This document shows, piece after piece, positions 56,982 to 64,000 of a stretch of DNA of 64,000 bases (within the stretch, counting starts at the first letter, position 1; every line of letters starts with the position of its first letter). The notes beneath the pieces are model-generated. The model had not been told where the DNA came from, ran no database searches, and saw only the letters and a program-made list of their open reading frames with translations. The stretch is taken from NCBI RefSeq assembly GCF_008727875.1, contig NZ_VTWS01000001.1, positions 682,001 through 746,000 of the forward strand, read 5' to 3'. The position numbers and the translations under genes were made by a program. Source of the DNA: Larkinella humicola (GTDB taxonomy: Bacteria; Bacteroidota; Bacteroidia; Cytophagales; Spirosomataceae).

Positions 56982-59018
56982 ATGATCCGGGGAGTCTTAC
57001 TGGTGCTGGGATGTGTGGTGCTTCTTTTACCTGCGGTTTCGGGTCAAACCGTGCAGTGGGCCAGCTCCGTCGTGGGTTTTTCGTCGGAAGGCCGGGGGGA
57101 AGCCTACACGCAGCAATACCGGGCCAATCAGATTTTAGGAAAACCGAATCGGCTCCCGCAGGTCGGTGACAACGTCTGCGCCTGGTCACCGCTCTACCCC
57201 GACGGTCCGAACGAGGAGTGGATTACCGTCCGGTTTGCCGAAACGATTCCCATTCACCAGATCGCCATCTTCCAGAGCGGAAACCCCGGAGCCATCAGCC
57301 AGGTTCTGATCATCGACGGTTCGGGCCGGGAAATCCCCGTGTACAAAATGGGGCCATCTGCCCAGATTGCCGAGAGTGGCCAAACTCCCATTCTTCGCAT
57401 CGCCCCCACCGACCCGGTTATCACCGCCAACACCGTTAAACTGGTCATCAGCCCCAACCGGATTAAAGGGCCCAACCAGATCGACGCCATCGGGATTTCG
57501 TCCGACCCTCAGCCCATCGACATTGCCATCAACGTGTCCAAAGACGCTCCAAAAGATCTGGTAAAAGAAAACATCGGTTCGCAGGTCAATTCGCGGGGTC
57601 AGGAAGTGGCTCCGGTGATTTCGCCGGATGGCAAAACACTCTATTTCACCCGGGGTCAACACGAACGCAATACCGGCGACCCCAAAAGCCAGGATGTCTG
57701 GTATTCGACCCTGCAACCCAATGGCGAATGGGGAAACGCGATCAACATTGGACCGCCAATCAATACGACCGCCGATAATGCCGTCAGTGGCATGTCGCCG
57801 GATGGCCGAACCATTTACCTCATCAACGTCTACAAACCCGACGGTTCTGTTACCTACGGTTTATCCAAGTCGACGCTGGGCAAGAACGGCTGGTCGTTTC
57901 CGGTCGAGTGTGTAATTGCCAACAACCACAACCTGCACCGCAATGCCTACACCGAATACGCCATTGTGCCAGATGGCAAAACGATGATTCTGTCTGTTCA
58001 GCGCCGGAATTCATTGGGAAACAAGGATTTATACGTCTCGTTTTTACAGCCGAATCAAACCTGGAGCGAACCGCTCAGCATGGGCCCGGTTCTGAATACC
58101 GCCGAATACGAAGGGGCTCCCTTCGTGGCTTCCGACTCCCGCACGCTCTATTTTACGTCGGCCGGGCGGCCCGAATACGGCAATGGAGATATTTTTGTCA
58201 GCCGACGGCTCGATGATTCCTGGACCAACTGGTCGGAACCGGAAAACCTGGGGCCGGTCATCAACACCCCGGAATGGGATGGGTATTTCACCATTCCGGC
58301 CACCGGCGATTACGCCTACCTGAGTTCCATCCAGAATTCGATGGGTGGCGAAGATATTTTTCGGCTGAAACTGTACCCAGCCATCAAACCCGATCCCGTG
58401 GCCATCGTGTCGGGCCAGGTCATCGACGGTGTTACCAAAAAGCCGGTCGCTGCGGAGGTTTTTTCAACAATTGCCCCCGAAAACAAAGAAAACAGCCGGG
58501 TTAATTACGATCCCGAAACCGGCGATTTCAAGCTGTTGCTGGCCATGTCGAGCAGTTATAACCTGACGGCCAAACGCGAAGGCTACTTCCCGTCTACCGA
58601 ACTGGTTGACCTCAGCAAAGACAAACGCTTCAAGGAAATCCGGAAAAATCTCATTTTAACGCCCATCAAAGCCGGGCAGCGGGTCGTCCTGCGCGACGTC
58701 CTGTTCGAACAAAGCAAAGCCATTCTTTTAACCGGCTCCACGGCCGAACTCGACCGCGTGGTGCAGATGCTGAAAGAATACCCAACGATGGAAATTCAGG
58801 TCGATGGACACACTGATAACCAGGGCATTTGGGACCTCAACATGAAACTGTCGCAGGACCGGGTCCGGGTCGTGAAAGAGTACCTGCTGGCGCAGGGCAT
58901 CCCCGACCTCCGCATCCAGACCAAAGCCTGGGGACCGAGCAAACCGATCGCCAGTAACGAGACCGAAGAGAAGCGTCGATTGAACCGAAGAGTAGAATTT
59001 ACGATCCTGAAAATGTAA
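56982..59018 (+). CDS. OmpA-family protein with PD40 beta-propeller repeats
   Basis: The 678-residue protein has a signal peptide (GVLLVLGCVVLLLPAVSG), an N-terminal discoidin-like segment (residues 20-185), PD40/WD40-like propeller blades (VISPDGKTLYFTRG, GMSPDGRTIYLIN, VASDSRTLYFTSAG), a carboxypeptidase-regulatory-like strand domain (GQVIDGVTKKPV) and a C-terminal OmpA peptidoglycan-binding domain (VDGHTDNQG, LSQDRVRVVKEYL, RRLNRRVEF). This layout is common in gliding Bacteroidota, near PorE-type proteins. It would anchor to the cell wall from the outer membrane. Confidence 0.88.
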   Translation: MIRGVLLVLGCVVLLLPAVSGQTVQWASSVVGFSSEGRGEAYTQQYRANQILGKPNRLPQVGDNVCAWSPLYPDGPNEEWITVRFAETIPIHQIAIFQSGNPGAISQVLIIDGSGREIPVYKMGPSAQIAESGQTPILRIAPTDPVITANTVKLVISPNRIKGPNQIDAIGISSDPQPIDIAINVSKDAPKDLVKENIGSQVNSRGQEVAPVISPDGKTLYFTRGQHERNTGDPKSQDVWYSTLQPNGEWGNAINIGPPINTTADNAVSGMSPDGRTIYLINVYKPDGSVTYGLSKSTLGKNGWSFPVECVIANNHNLHRNAYTEYAIVPDGKTMILSVQRRNSLGNKDLYVSFLQPNQTWSEPLSMGPVLNTAEYEGAPFVASDSRTLYFTSAGRPEYGNGDIFVSRRLDDSWTNWSEPENLGPVINTPEWDGYFTIPATGDYAYLSSIQNSMGGEDIFRLKLYPAIKPDPVAIVSGQVIDGVTKKPVAAEVFSTIAPENKENSRVNYDPETGDFKLLLAMSSSYNLTAKREGYFPSTELVDLSKDKRFKEIRKNLILTPIKAGQRVVLRDVLFEQSKAILLTGSTAELDRVVQMLKEYPTMEIQVDGHTDNQGIWDLNMKLSQDRVRVVKEYLLAQGIPDLRIQTKAWGPSKPIASNETEEKRRLNRRVEFTILKM

Positions 59019-59071
59019 AGTCCCACAAATCAGTTTAATTTTACCCGCAGAAAAGTTATAGTATTGGATTA

Positions 59072-60862
59072 ATGTCTCTATCGCCCCCTCGTCGAACGTC
59101 TGTTTTTATTCTGTCCGGAATTATTCTGTTGGCTTTTATCCTCCGGATTTACCGATCCGACACCTACGGTATCTGGTTTGACGAAAAGGCGACGCTCCTC
59201 ATCAGCCAGTGCATTGCGATGGAAGGAGCTAATCAGCACGATGTATTCGACAAGAAAGATTCGCCTTATTTTACGCCCAAAGAGTTCTGGAAACCCAAAA
59301 CCTTCGCCGACTTCAGTGAAGCCGTTCAACGGAGTGACATTGGCCACAGCCCCGCTTATTATGCGGTTTTATGGATTTGGGAAGAGATTTTCGGCCTCAG
59401 CGATTTATCGATCCGGTTTCCTTCGATCATCTTCAGCACACTAACGGTTTTACTCGTTTATTTTTTTGCCAAGCGTCATTTCCGGCTGGAACCGGAATCG
59501 GCGACCCGGCTGGCGTTCATCAGCGCGTTCATTGCCGCCATCGAGCCGTTGTTCATTGCCCACAGCCACATCGCCCGCAACTATTCGATGACGTTCTTTC
59601 TGACGCTGCTGTCGACGCACGTTTTTCTGATCATCATGGAAAAAGAGCAGAAAAAGAAAGCTCCGACAAAACTCTATGCAGGCTATTGCGCGCTCATTGC
59701 TATTTCAATTCTATCTCATTACCTGACGGTTACGGTTTTTCTGTGTCACGGTCTGTACACCCTGCTCTACGTCCGCAAATGGCCGATGTGGTATAAACTG
59801 GGTGCATCCTTTGCCGTTGCCATTGGGTTCGTATCGCTGTGGATGATTTTCGGCGGGGGGCAATCCACGTTTTTCACTCTAAACCATCAGGCCGTATTCT
59901 ATCGTAACCTGGCGCTGACAAACCCTGTAAATAGCGGATTTGGCCTTATTCTGCCAGCCACGATTCCCAACGTTTTCTGGCGATCGTTGCCCATCTGGAG
60001 CGATCTGGTGTTGTTTACCAACGGCCTGGCGACTGCAACGGCCGGTTACCGGAATGTGGGGGTTGCACTGCTCATCGGTCTGCTATCGGTATTTCTTATT
60101 TACCGGTATCGGAACCAGCGCCAGCCCCCTCAATGGGTCAAATTCGTGCTGCCCGTTCTGATGCTGGCCGGGCTGGCTTTCTACAGCATCTATCCGTTGC
60201 AGCACCTGGTTTTGTCGGCGACGCTGCCGCTTTTTTACCTGATGATGGTGGCTCTGCTGGAAGATTTCAGGACGAACGACCGCCCGTTGATCGTTTTTCT
60301 GGTATTGCTTTCCGTGGTTCCCACTCTGTTTCTGATCCTGATGGCGTTCCGCTCCGGGCATACCTACGGGCTGACCCAGCGGTATTCGGGCTTTTCATTT
60401 CCGTACGTGATCATCCTGGTTGCCATCCTGATTCGAAAACTCGCGACGCAAAAATTATGGCTTAGTTTACCCCTGACGGCGGTTTTGATCATTCAGGGCG
60501 GTTTGGTCATTCAACTGCTGCAACGCATCTATAACGATACGGCAGCCAAGTATACGTCGTTTTCCGTTCCCCGCACCACCAATCCGTTTCGGGAATCCGC
60601 GAAAAAAATTGAAGCACTCTATGTCCCCGGCGATACGGTTTTGTACCCGTCGCTGAAACGCCGGGAATACTCCGATATCGACAAAAGCGGTCGACCCTAT
60701 GCCATTATCGATGCCCAGTTGGTTAACATCTATTTGCCGAAAGACGCCACCTATTTCCAGCGCATCGACCCCATGGAACGGGATAAGATTGTACTGGTCA
60801 AAGGCAAGACGGGCCAGAAAATCACTATCTTTGACCTCGAAGGAACGAAATACAGGTATTAA
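59072..60862 (+). CDS. GT-C membrane glycosyltransferase (ArnT/PMT-like)
   Basis: The 596-residue protein has about 11 membrane segments and the GT-C metal-binding-type DE motif, Asp37-Glu38 in GIWFDEKATL, in the first outer loop. It would move a sugar from a polyprenyl-phosphate carrier to an acceptor outside the inner membrane. It touches the transketolase gene stop-to-start (60862/60863), so one transcript is likely, and a predicted polyprenyl-phosphate glycosyltransferase follows downstream. Confidence 0.85.
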   Translation: MSLSPPRRTSVFILSGIILLAFILRIYRSDTYGIWFDEKATLLISQCIAMEGANQHDVFDKKDSPYFTPKEFWKPKTFADFSEAVQRSDIGHSPAYYAVLWIWEEIFGLSDLSIRFPSIIFSTLTVLLVYFFAKRHFRLEPESATRLAFISAFIAAIEPLFIAHSHIARNYSMTFFLTLLSTHVFLIIMEKEQKKKAPTKLYAGYCALIAISILSHYLTVTVFLCHGLYTLLYVRKWPMWYKLGASFAVAIGFVSLWMIFGGGQSTFFTLNHQAVFYRNLALTNPVNSGFGLILPATIPNVFWRSLPIWSDLVLFTNGLATATAGYRNVGVALLIGLLSVFLIYRYRNQRQPPQWVKFVLPVLMLAGLAFYSIYPLQHLVLSATLPLFYLMMVALLEDFRTNDRPLIVFLVLLSVVPTLFLILMAFRSGHTYGLTQRYSGFSFPYVIILVAILIRKLATQKLWLSLPLTAVLIIQGGLVIQLLQRIYNDTAAKYTSFSVPRTTNPFRESAKKIEALYVPGDTVLYPSLKRREYSDIDKSGRPYAIIDAQLVNIYLPKDATYFQRIDPMERDKIVLVKGKTGQKITIFDLEGTKYRY

Positions 60863-61678
60863 ATGACTTCACCAGCACTCACAACCGATATTACGACCCT
60901 CAGCGGCCAACTGCGGCTGAAGGTCCTCGAATTGTATAATAAGGCCCATGCCGGCCACATTGGCTGCTCGCTGAGCTGCCTCGATATGATGATTGCCTCG
61001 CTGATTCTGCGTAAACAGGAAGAAGATACGTTCATTCTGTCGAAAGGTCATGCCGCAGCGGCCTTATACGTCTGCCTCAATCATCTGGGCGAAATCTCGG
61101 ACGAACAATTGCAATCGTTCTACAAAAACGGCACCACCCTGCCCGCTCACCCCGCACCCAACAAACACAAAGGCATTCCGTTTGCCACCGGCTCACTCGG
61201 CCACGGTTTTCCCATTGCGTCGGGTATTGCGCACGCGAACAAATTACAGGGCAACACCAACGCCGTGTATGTGCTGATGTCGGACGGGGAAACCAACGAA
61301 GGCACCACCTGGGAAGCCGCCCACTACGCCCTGCAACAGGGACTGGATAACCTGACAGTGCTGATCGACAAGAACGGTTTGCAGGGGTTTGGCCCCACCG
61401 CCGAGGTGTTTGGCGACACGGCCGACGTGGCGAAATGGAAAGCCATCGGGTTTGACGTGGTCGAAGCTGATGGTCATGATGTGGAAGCCCTGCTCGTGAT
61501 CCTCGACACGCTACGGCTGCAAACCAATGGCAAACCCAAAGTCATTATTGCCCACACGGTGAAAGGCAAAGGCGTTTCGTATATGGAAAACCGGCTTGAA
61601 TGGCATTATTTGCCGATGACTGCCGACCTCTACGACCAGGCCTGCAACGATATAAACGACCGGTATTTTACCGCTTGA
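60863..61678 (+). CDS. Transketolase N-terminal (thiamine-diphosphate-binding) subunit
   Basis: The 271-residue protein covers only the first domain of transketolase: AGHIGCSLSCLDMMIASL, KGHAAAALYV, FATGSLGHGFPIASG, and the ThDP motif SDGETNEGTTWEAA with Asn near NGLQGFG. The C-terminal half begins at 63882 as a separate gene. It follows the GT-C gene with no gap. A split transketolase inside a glycan operon may make sugar precursors rather than serve the pentose pathway. Confidence 0.9.
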   Translation: MTSPALTTDITTLSGQLRLKVLELYNKAHAGHIGCSLSCLDMMIASLILRKQEEDTFILSKGHAAAALYVCLNHLGEISDEQLQSFYKNGTTLPAHPAPNKHKGIPFATGSLGHGFPIASGIAHANKLQGNTNAVYVLMSDGETNEGTTWEAAHYALQQGLDNLTVLIDKNGLQGFGPTAEVFGDTADVAKWKAIGFDVVEADGHDVEALLVILDTLRLQTNGKPKVIIAHTVKGKGVSYMENRLEWHYLPMTADLYDQACNDINDRYFTA

Positions 61679-61679
61679 G

Positions 61680-61736
61680 ACATTTTTACTGACACCTGTC
61701 AGGTTTTCAAAACCTGACAGGTGTCAGTAAAAATGT
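61680..61736. repeat. Perfect 28-bp inverted repeat
   Basis: Arms 61680-61707 and 61709-61736 match perfectly around a single C. ACCTGTCAGG and its reverse complement recur, and each arm holds an inner CTGACA/TGTCAG palindrome. It begins right after the transketolase stop and is followed by TTACTACATTT. The 57-nt element could act as a strong hairpin but has no long T-run. Confidence 0.95.
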
Positions 61737-61761
61737 TACTACATTTACCAGTTAACCACGA

Positions 61762-63759
61762 ATGTCTAAACAGATCCTTCCGTACCAGGACAGCATCCTT
61801 CAACTAAAAGGACCCATTTTCGTCTTCGGAGCCAGCGGCTTTATCGGTGCCAATTTATTCGATCAGATTTTTCAGCTCCGCAAGGATTGCTACGCCCTGA
61901 CGCACGACGCAACCAAAGCCTGGCGGCTGAAGTTGCTGAACGTTCCGACGGAAAATGTCATTCACTGCGATATACTTTCCCATAAATCGGTTCAGGAAAT
62001 TTTTGACCGCTACAAACCCCGCACCATCTTCAACCTGGCGGCATACGGGGCCTACAGCAAACAGAAAAACGTCAACCTGACCTACGAAACCAACGTCAAC
62101 GGTACGGTCAACATTCTCGAAAACTGCACGCCCGACACGGTGTATATTCACGCCGGCAGCAGCTCGGAATACGGTTTTAACTGCACTGCCCCGAAAGAAA
62201 CCGACCGCGTCGAGCCCAACAGCCACTACGCCGTTTCGAAAGTTTCGGCGGCTTACATGCTGGAATTTTACGCCCGCGTCCACGGCCTCAAAACCCTGAA
62301 CCTGCGGTTGTATTCGATTTATGGCGGCTGGGAAGAACCCGACCGGCTGATTCCCCGCCTGGTGGAAGAAGCCCGGAAAGACACCCTGCCTCCGCTGGTT
62401 TCGCCCGACATCAGCCGCGATTTTGTTTACATCGACGATTGCGTGGAAGCCTTTGTTCAGGCCGCCCTGAAAGTCGACAAAACCATCAGCGGACGGTCGT
62501 ATAACATCGCAACGGGTCAGAAAACAACCATGCGCGAGCTGGTTGACGAAACCCGCAACACATTTGGGTTGACCATCGATCCCGTCTGGGGCAGCATGGG
62601 AAACCGGCAGTGGGACCTCAGCGACTGGTATGGCGATCCCGAAGCCGCCAACGCCGACCTGGGCTGGAAAGCCCGGACGCCCCTGGGCGTCGGACTCCGA
62701 AAAACCGCCGACTGGCAGATCCAGCACGACTATGCCGAACGCGTGTTGCCTGCGTTTGCCAACCCGACGCTCAACCCCGTCATCACGGCCATCATTGCCT
62801 GCTACAAAGACGCACAGGCCATTCCGTATATGTATGATCGGCTGGTCAAGACGTTCAACGAGATGAAGGTGCGGTACGAAATCATTTTCGTGAACGACAA
62901 TTCACCGGACAACCAGGAAGAAGTCATCGACGGAATTTGCGCGAAAGATCCCAACGTGATCGGCATTACCCATTCGCGCAACTTCGGTTCGCAGTCGGCT
63001 TTTCTGAGCGGCATGGAAATTTCGTCGGGCGACGCCGTGGTGCTGATGGACGGCGATTTGCAGGACCCCCCCGAAATCATTCCCAGCTTCTACGAAAAAT
63101 GGCAGCAGGGTTTTGACGTCACGTACGGCGTTCGGGTGCAGCGCGAAATGCCACCCCACGTTCATTTCTTTTACCGGACATTCTACCGGCTGTTCAAGAA
63201 AATGTCGTACATCAACATTCCGGTCGATGCGGGAGATTTCTCGATGATCGATCAGAAAGTGGTGCGTGAACTCGTGGCCCTGCCCGAAACCGAGCAGTTT
63301 CTGCGTGGTCTGCGGGCCTGGGTGGGATTCAAGCAAACCGGCGTCGGTTACGTGCGGCCGGAGCGGATGTTCGGCGTATCGACCAACAATTGGACGAAAA
63401 ACATCTGGTGGGCCAAAAAAGCCATTTTCTCCTTCAGTTTTGCCCCGCTCGAACTGATGTCCTACGCCGGATTCCTGCTAACCGGGCTGTCGCTGCTGGG
63501 CATTCTCTGGCAGATTTTGGCTAAATTTGTGTTCTTCCCCAACACCCCCGCCGGTATCTCGACCATCATTGTGCTGGTTATGCTGTTCGGTGGCATCAAT
63601 TTGCTGGGGGTGTCATTTGTCGGCGAATACATCAGCAAGATTTTTGAAGAAACGAAAAAGCGACCCAAATTCATCCGCACCAAGGTTCGAAAAGGCGAGC
63701 ACCTCTACAAAACCGCATCCGAAATCCGGGCGCTGGTGGAAGCGAGAAAAACAAAATAG
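61762..63759 (+). CDS. NDP-sugar epimerase fused to a polyprenyl-phosphate glycosyltransferase
   Basis: The 665-residue protein joins two complete domains. Residues 15-325 form an extended SDR with GASGFIG (Gly23-Gly29), NLAAYGAYS and HYAVSK (Tyr156, Lys160). Residues 338-665 form a family 2 glycosyltransferase with ACYKDA, VNDNSPD, MDGDLQDPPE (Asp430, Asp432) and two C-terminal membrane segments, like GtrB/ArnC proteins. The joint would let one polypeptide make a nucleotide sugar and load it on undecaprenyl phosphate. It lies between the two transketolase halves and near the GT-C gene. Confidence 0.9.
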   Translation: MSKQILPYQDSILQLKGPIFVFGASGFIGANLFDQIFQLRKDCYALTHDATKAWRLKLLNVPTENVIHCDILSHKSVQEIFDRYKPRTIFNLAAYGAYSKQKNVNLTYETNVNGTVNILENCTPDTVYIHAGSSSEYGFNCTAPKETDRVEPNSHYAVSKVSAAYMLEFYARVHGLKTLNLRLYSIYGGWEEPDRLIPRLVEEARKDTLPPLVSPDISRDFVYIDDCVEAFVQAALKVDKTISGRSYNIATGQKTTMRELVDETRNTFGLTIDPVWGSMGNRQWDLSDWYGDPEAANADLGWKARTPLGVGLRKTADWQIQHDYAERVLPAFANPTLNPVITAIIACYKDAQAIPYMYDRLVKTFNEMKVRYEIIFVNDNSPDNQEEVIDGICAKDPNVIGITHSRNFGSQSAFLSGMEISSGDAVVLMDGDLQDPPEIIPSFYEKWQQGFDVTYGVRVQREMPPHVHFFYRTFYRLFKKMSYINIPVDAGDFSMIDQKVVRELVALPETEQFLRGLRAWVGFKQTGVGYVRPERMFGVSTNNWTKNIWWAKKAIFSFSFAPLELMSYAGFLLTGLSLLGILWQILAKFVFFPNTPAGISTIIVLVMLFGGINLLGVSFVGEYISKIFEETKKRPKFIRTKVRKGEHLYKTASEIRALVEARKTK

Positions 63760-63772
63760 AGAAGTAAAAGTT

Positions 63773-63866
63773 GTTTCGCGGAGTTGAGCTGAGAAAAGAA
63801 GAGATAAGCGGAGAGGTATAAAAACTCCGCTTATCTCCCCCTTTTCTCAGCTCAACTCCGCGAAAC
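63773..63866. repeat. Inverted repeat, about 41 bp arms, inside the glycan operon
   Basis: Arms 63773-63813 and 63825-63866 match over the first 26 nt perfectly and then with one gap and two mismatches. GTTTCGCGGAGTTGAGCTGAG and AGATAAGCGGAG words repeat. It sits 14 bases after the epimerase-GT stop and 15 bases before the transketolase C-terminal gene. Confidence 0.93.
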
Positions 63867-63881
63867 CAAAACCATACTAGC

Positions 63882-64000
63882 ATGCGTAAAGAATTTTCTG
63901 CTGCAATGGAACGGATTGCTGCGGCTGATGAGAAAATCATCTTCATCACGGGCGATCTGGGATATAATGCGCTTGAAAACGTGGCCGCCATCATGGGGCC
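63882..64000 (+). CDS. Transketolase C-terminal subunit, cut by the window edge
   Basis: The frame starts with an ATG at 63882 and runs to the end. MRKEFSAAMERIAAADE and IIFITGDLGYNALE match the pyrimidine-binding domain at the start of transketolase C-terminal subunits. It completes the subunit at 60863, with the epimerase-GT gene between. Confidence 0.85.
   Translation, partial: MRKEFSAAMERIAAADEKIIFITGDLGYNALENVAAIMG

Overview
This window looks like a chromosomal piece of a Cytophagales bacterium (phylum Bacteroidota), probably of the Spirosoma/Larkinella type. That is inferred from gene content: a type IX secretion (T9SS) C-terminal sorting domain, a DUF5916 outer-membrane protein, GH13/GH65 maltodextrin genes, the short Bacteroidota-type MenE, TANNTTTG-type promoters and roughly balanced GC content. 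There are no rRNA genes, phages, transposases or CRISPR arrays. One tRNA gene (Glu) is present. Gene density is high, and most operons end in clear hairpin-plus-T-run terminators.

Layout. 1-4.8 kb: menaquinone genes (menE, menB), a DUF2452 protein and a GntR regulator. 4.7-13.6 kb: an alpha-glucan utilisation cluster with two GH13 enzymes, beta-phosphoglucomutase and a GH65 maltose-phosphorylase-like enzyme; a DUF1460 and a DinB protein lie in it. 13.7-18.7 kb: two overlapping lipoprotein genes of unknown function, a predicted barrel protein and a methyltransferase. 18.8-28.5 kb: housekeeping (dnaK, thrS-infC-rpmI-rplT, an rRNA-type methyltransferase, EVE and TPR proteins). 28.6-37.2 kb: DinB, ECF sigma factor, DUF421, bestrophin, transglutaminase-like protein, a shortened and degenerate HyuA relative, HDAC-like deacetylase and an SDR. 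37.3-40 kb: small proteins, structured intergenic DNA and tRNA-Glu. 40-48.7 kb: M14 peptidase, a kelch/Ig/T9SS protein and a DUF5916 protein. 48.9-51.5 kb: a sulfur-related pair, a Tat-exported DsrE-like protein followed by a TauE/SafE permease fused in frame to a TsdA-like dihaem cytochrome. 51.5-57 kb: dapA, ligA, rpe and a third GH13 whose nucleophile position reads Glu instead of Asp. 57-64 kb: an OmpA/PD40 protein, then a glycan cassette made of an ArnT-like GT-C transferase, a split transketolase, and an epimerase fused to a polyprenyl-phosphate glycosyltransferase.

The most unusual structure in the DNA is a set of at least ten long intergenic inverted repeats, with arms of about 22-50 nt. 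They are built from short repeated words (TGGTTAA, GACAAGAGAGTA, GGTTTA, GAGTTATGA and others) and differ from locus to locus. Some are perfect over 28 or 37 bp. They occur between convergent genes, but also inside apparent operons (infC-rpmI-rplT; both gaps of the transketolase/epimerase operon). One captures the 3' end of pgmB. Two loci share one word set, and a lone single-arm copy of another is present. These features suggest a dispersed palindromic element family or an RNA-processing system rather than ordinary terminators. The two most interesting protein-level candidates are the permease-TsdA fusion and the transketolase/epimerase-GT cassette.
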